Assembly: GCA_903847195.1 (NCBI GenBank)
Contig: CAINCZ010000047.1
Span: forward strand, 1 to 41,366
Length of the DNA stretch: 41,366 bases
Source of the DNA: an uncultured Acidobacteriota bacterium
GTDB taxonomy: Bacteria; Acidobacteriota; Terriglobia; Terriglobales; CAINCZ01
Direction: 5' to 3'
Part shown: positions 39,314 through 41,366 of the stretch, piece by piece
Layout: every line of letters starts with the position of its first letter
Numbering within the stretch: the stretch's first letter is position 1
Program-made: the position numbers and the translations under genes
Notes under the pieces: generated by a model
The model's database searches: none
What the model was told of the DNA's origin: nothing
Seen by the model: the letters and a program-made list of their open reading frames with translations, nothing else

Positions 39314-41366
39314 CTACTTCCCTGCTGCCGCCGTGGTGGCGCGCTGACTCAGCCAGCTTGAGAGATCCGGCTGCTGCCGCTGCCGCAGGGCCGCGCAGCT
39401 TTCGATGCGCTCGAGCGCCTGCCGCAGCGCCCGGTCGGCGCCCTGCACGGGATTCTTAGTGAAGAACTCGCTCACCTGCTTCGCCCGGTCGGCATCGCAG
39501 AATGTGCCCGTAGCAGCCACGAGTCCCACGCCCGCGAATGTGCTCGTCTTCTGCCGGATCTCGCTCCAGTGCTCGCGAACGAAGTTCCACCCCAGTTCGC
39601 GGCCGGCCGGATTCATCATCACCCCCGCCAGCACCATGACCATGTCCTGGCTGCGTATCTGGCCTGAAACGGAGTACTCCAGCGTGCGCTGCAGCAAGGC
39701 GGGATCGCGGAAATCCGTCAGCGTGCCCCCCAGGCGGTAATAGTCCTCGGGACTCTTCGCCGACGCCATGCGGTTCTTCAGTTCTTCATACAGCACCACG
39801 TCGCCTTTCAGCGCGGAAAGGCGGAAGACCGTTCCGAGCAACGTAGGATCGACGGAGTTGGCGTCCTGCAGGTAGTTCTGCATGAGCCGCCGGGCCTGCG
39901 CCAGCGCCTCGGCGTCCTTGCCGGCGTAGCCGAGCAGCATGAAGACCTTGGACCGCAGTTCGCGAGTCTCCGGACTGTCACCCTGCCTCGCCGACCAGCC
40001 AAGGTCCTTGATGGTGGGCCGCAGCAGCGCCTGTATCCATCGCTCGTATGCCGGACGATCTCTCTCCGCAACAAGGTTCTCTGAGATGAACCGCAGGTTC
40101 TGTCCGAGGTCATGCATGATGGTAGCGTTGCGTTCGGAGCGCAGACCGCCTGCGACTTCCATGTAGCTGCCGATCTTGTGCGCGCCCGAGCGAACCAGCG
40201 CCCACTCATTGGCGAGCAGCGCCAGTCGCTCGACCGCCGTCAGCTTCGACAGCTGGCTGGAAAGAGCGGCTATGGCCGCAGGACTGTAGGACGTGCGGTA
40301 GTATCCGTTGCCGCCCGCGTTGAGGTTGGCGGCGCTGATGCAGCCCTCCATCGCAAAGCTCTGTTCTGCCTTCTCCAACAGTTCGCAACGCGTTCCATCG
40401 ATGGCGCCCGGACCGACCGCGGCGTCGAAGCATACGGGAATCATCCATGGCTGGCTGCCGGCCGGTGCGGTTGCTTGGGGATCAACGAAAAAGCGCTTCT
40501 GCTGCAACGCGACGGAGCCCTTGCCGCCTTCGCAGCGGAACTCGGCGGCCACAATCGGCACCCCCGGCATGGTGATGAAGCCGGGCATGATCTTGTCCAC
40601 CGGCTTCGCGGAAGCCTTGGCGATCGCGTTCCAGAAGTCCGGCGCAGTCGCGTTGGCGTTGGCGTGCGCTTCCATGTATGCGTTCACGCCCTTGCGGAAG
40701 GCATCGGGACCTGCATAAGCCTCCAGCATGCGCAGCACGGCCGCCGCCTTGTTGTAGGCGATGGCGTCGAACAGCGCATTGATCTGCGCCGTATTCTCGG
40801 CCTGCTGGCGGATAGGCCGCGTGGACCGCAGCGAATCCGAACCCATCGCGTAGTTGGCCGATCCCTGTTCATCCATCTCGATGTGCCACTCCGGCTTCCA
40901 CGCGATAACCGGCTTGGTTTCCATCCAGGTGGCAAATCCTTCGTTGAGCCAGATGTCGTCCCACCACTCGGTGGTCACCAGGTCGCCGAACCACTGGTGG
41001 GCCATCTCGTGCGCAATCACCAGCGCCACGTTCTTCAGCATCGGCACGGAGGCAGTCTTTTCATCCACCAGCAAAGCGGCGTCGCGGAAGGTGATGGCGC
41101 CGACGTTTTCCATGGCGCCGGCTTCAAAGTCGGGAATCGCCACCAGGTCGAGCTTGCCGTAGGGATACTTAATGCTGAAATAGCGGTTGAAGAACTTCAT
41201 GAAGTTCTCAGCCGCCGCGAGCCCGAACTGGCCCATGGTCTGGCGTCCCGGAGCCGCGCAGACACGGATCGGAATATCATCGGCACCGCCCGCAATGCAC
41301 TCGAACTCACCGACCAGCACCGCAACCAGGTAGCTCGATATGCGCGCCGTGGGAGCAAAGTGCACC
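39314..41366 (-). CDS. M1-family metallo-aminopeptidase, N-terminus outside window
   Basis: The C-terminal 683 residues of an M1 (aminopeptidase N-type) zinc peptidase; the first visible residues, HFAPTARISSYLVAVLVGEFE, belong to the end of the N-terminal beta-saddle domain, so roughly 200 residues are missing upstream. Catalytic elements are GAMEN (substrate N-terminus recognition), HEMAHQWFGDL (HExxH) and the distant zinc Glu in LNEGFATWME. The catalytic Tyr is in AIAYNKAA. A beta-sandwich and a long helical ERAP1_C-like domain follow (about residues 350-670). It trims N-terminal residues from peptides; location is unknown without the N-terminus. The Ala/Gln-rich end is followed by a good terminator. 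Confidence 0.92.
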   Translation of the reverse strand, partial: VHFAPTARISSYLVAVLVGEFECIAGGADDIPIRVCAAPGRQTMGQFGLAAAENFMKFFNRYFSIKYPYGKLDLVAIPDFEAGAMENVGAITFRDAALLVDEKTASVPMLKNVALVIAHEMAHQWFGDLVTTEWWDDIWLNEGFATWMETKPVIAWKPEWHIEMDEQGSANYAMGSDSLRSTRPIRQQAENTAQINALFDAIAYNKAAAVLRMLEAYAGPDAFRKGVNAYMEAHANANATAPDFWNAIAKASAKPVDKIMPGFITMPGVPIVAAEFRCEGGKGSVALQQKRFFVDPQATAPAGSQPWMIPVCFDAAVGPGAIDGTRCELLEKAEQSFAMEGCISAANLNAGGNGYYRTSYSPAAIAALSSQLSKLTAVERLALLANEWALVRSGAHKIGSYMEVAGGLRSERNATIMHDLGQNLRFISENLVAERDRPAYERWIQALLRPTIKDLGWSARQGDSPETRELRSKVFMLLGYAGKDAEALAQARRLMQNYLQDANSVDPTLLGTVFRLSALKGDVVLYEELKNRMASAKSPEDYYRLGGTLTDFRDPALLQRTLEYSVSGQIRSQDMVMVLAGVMMNPAGRELGWNFVREHWSEIRQKTSTFAGVGLVAATGTFCDADRAKQVSEFFTKNPVQGADRALRQALERIESCAALRQRQQPDLSSWLSQRATTAAAGK

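Overview
The window looks like a chromosomal segment of an Acidobacteriota bacterium (Terriglobia / Koribacter-like). This is inferred from high GC, diderm outer-membrane genes, cohesin-tailed secretin, GC-rich terminator-like palindromes and overall gene content; no rRNA or marker phylogeny is available. I see no tRNA, rRNA, CRISPR array, insertion sequence or prophage, so this is mostly housekeeping sequence with some unusual small features.

Layout. 1-4.2 kb: 5' part of an ArnT-like glycosyltransferase (-), galT (+), then a cysK-cysE operon (-) preceded by a cysteine-rich leader ORF. 4.2-5.9 kb: a two-gene ribosome-related operon (-), a short HPF-like/sigma-region-4-like chimera followed by a bacterial eRF1-like protein (baeRF type). 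6-15.2 kb: an outer-membrane assembly operon (-), bamA-like, PPIase-less surA-like and tamB, followed by a UbiA-family prenyltransferase. 15.4-18.6 kb: a VOC protein (+), a Tat-exported COG3618-type amidohydrolase (-) and hutI (-). 18.7-22.2 kb: secretin with a C-terminal cohesin-like domain plus two GspG-like pseudopilins (-). 22.5-24.7 kb: smpB and pepA (+). 25-28.4 kb: a beta-barrel porin and an APC amino-acid permease (+). 28.4-30.3 kb: a PP2C phosphatase / Ser-Thr kinase pair (+). 30.3-31.8 kb: a divergent Amt-family protein translationally coupled to an unlisted 58-residue membrane protein (-). 32-34.5 kb: an isochorismatase-like hydrolase (+), a VanX-like dipeptidase and a P-loop kinase (-). 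34.7-38.5 kb: a glycolytic cluster gap-pgk-macro domain-tpiA (+) ending in a strong terminator. 38.5-41.4 kb: a pair of related palindromes, a DUF3592 protein (+) and a truncated M1 aminopeptidase (-).

The most interesting item is the leader ORF at 3921-3853 (-). It encodes 22 residues ending in a cysteine cluster ([10 protein letters not shown]), stops 64 bases before cysK, and is followed by a small hairpin and a T-run. It has the expected layout of a cysteine-responsive attenuator for cysteine biosynthesis. Next are the minimal HPF/sigma-4 chimera beside an eRF1-like protein, the Amt protein with Gln in place of the first twin-histidine together with its coupled small protein, a kinase lacking all three GxGxxG glycines, and a macro-domain gene inside the glycolytic cluster.
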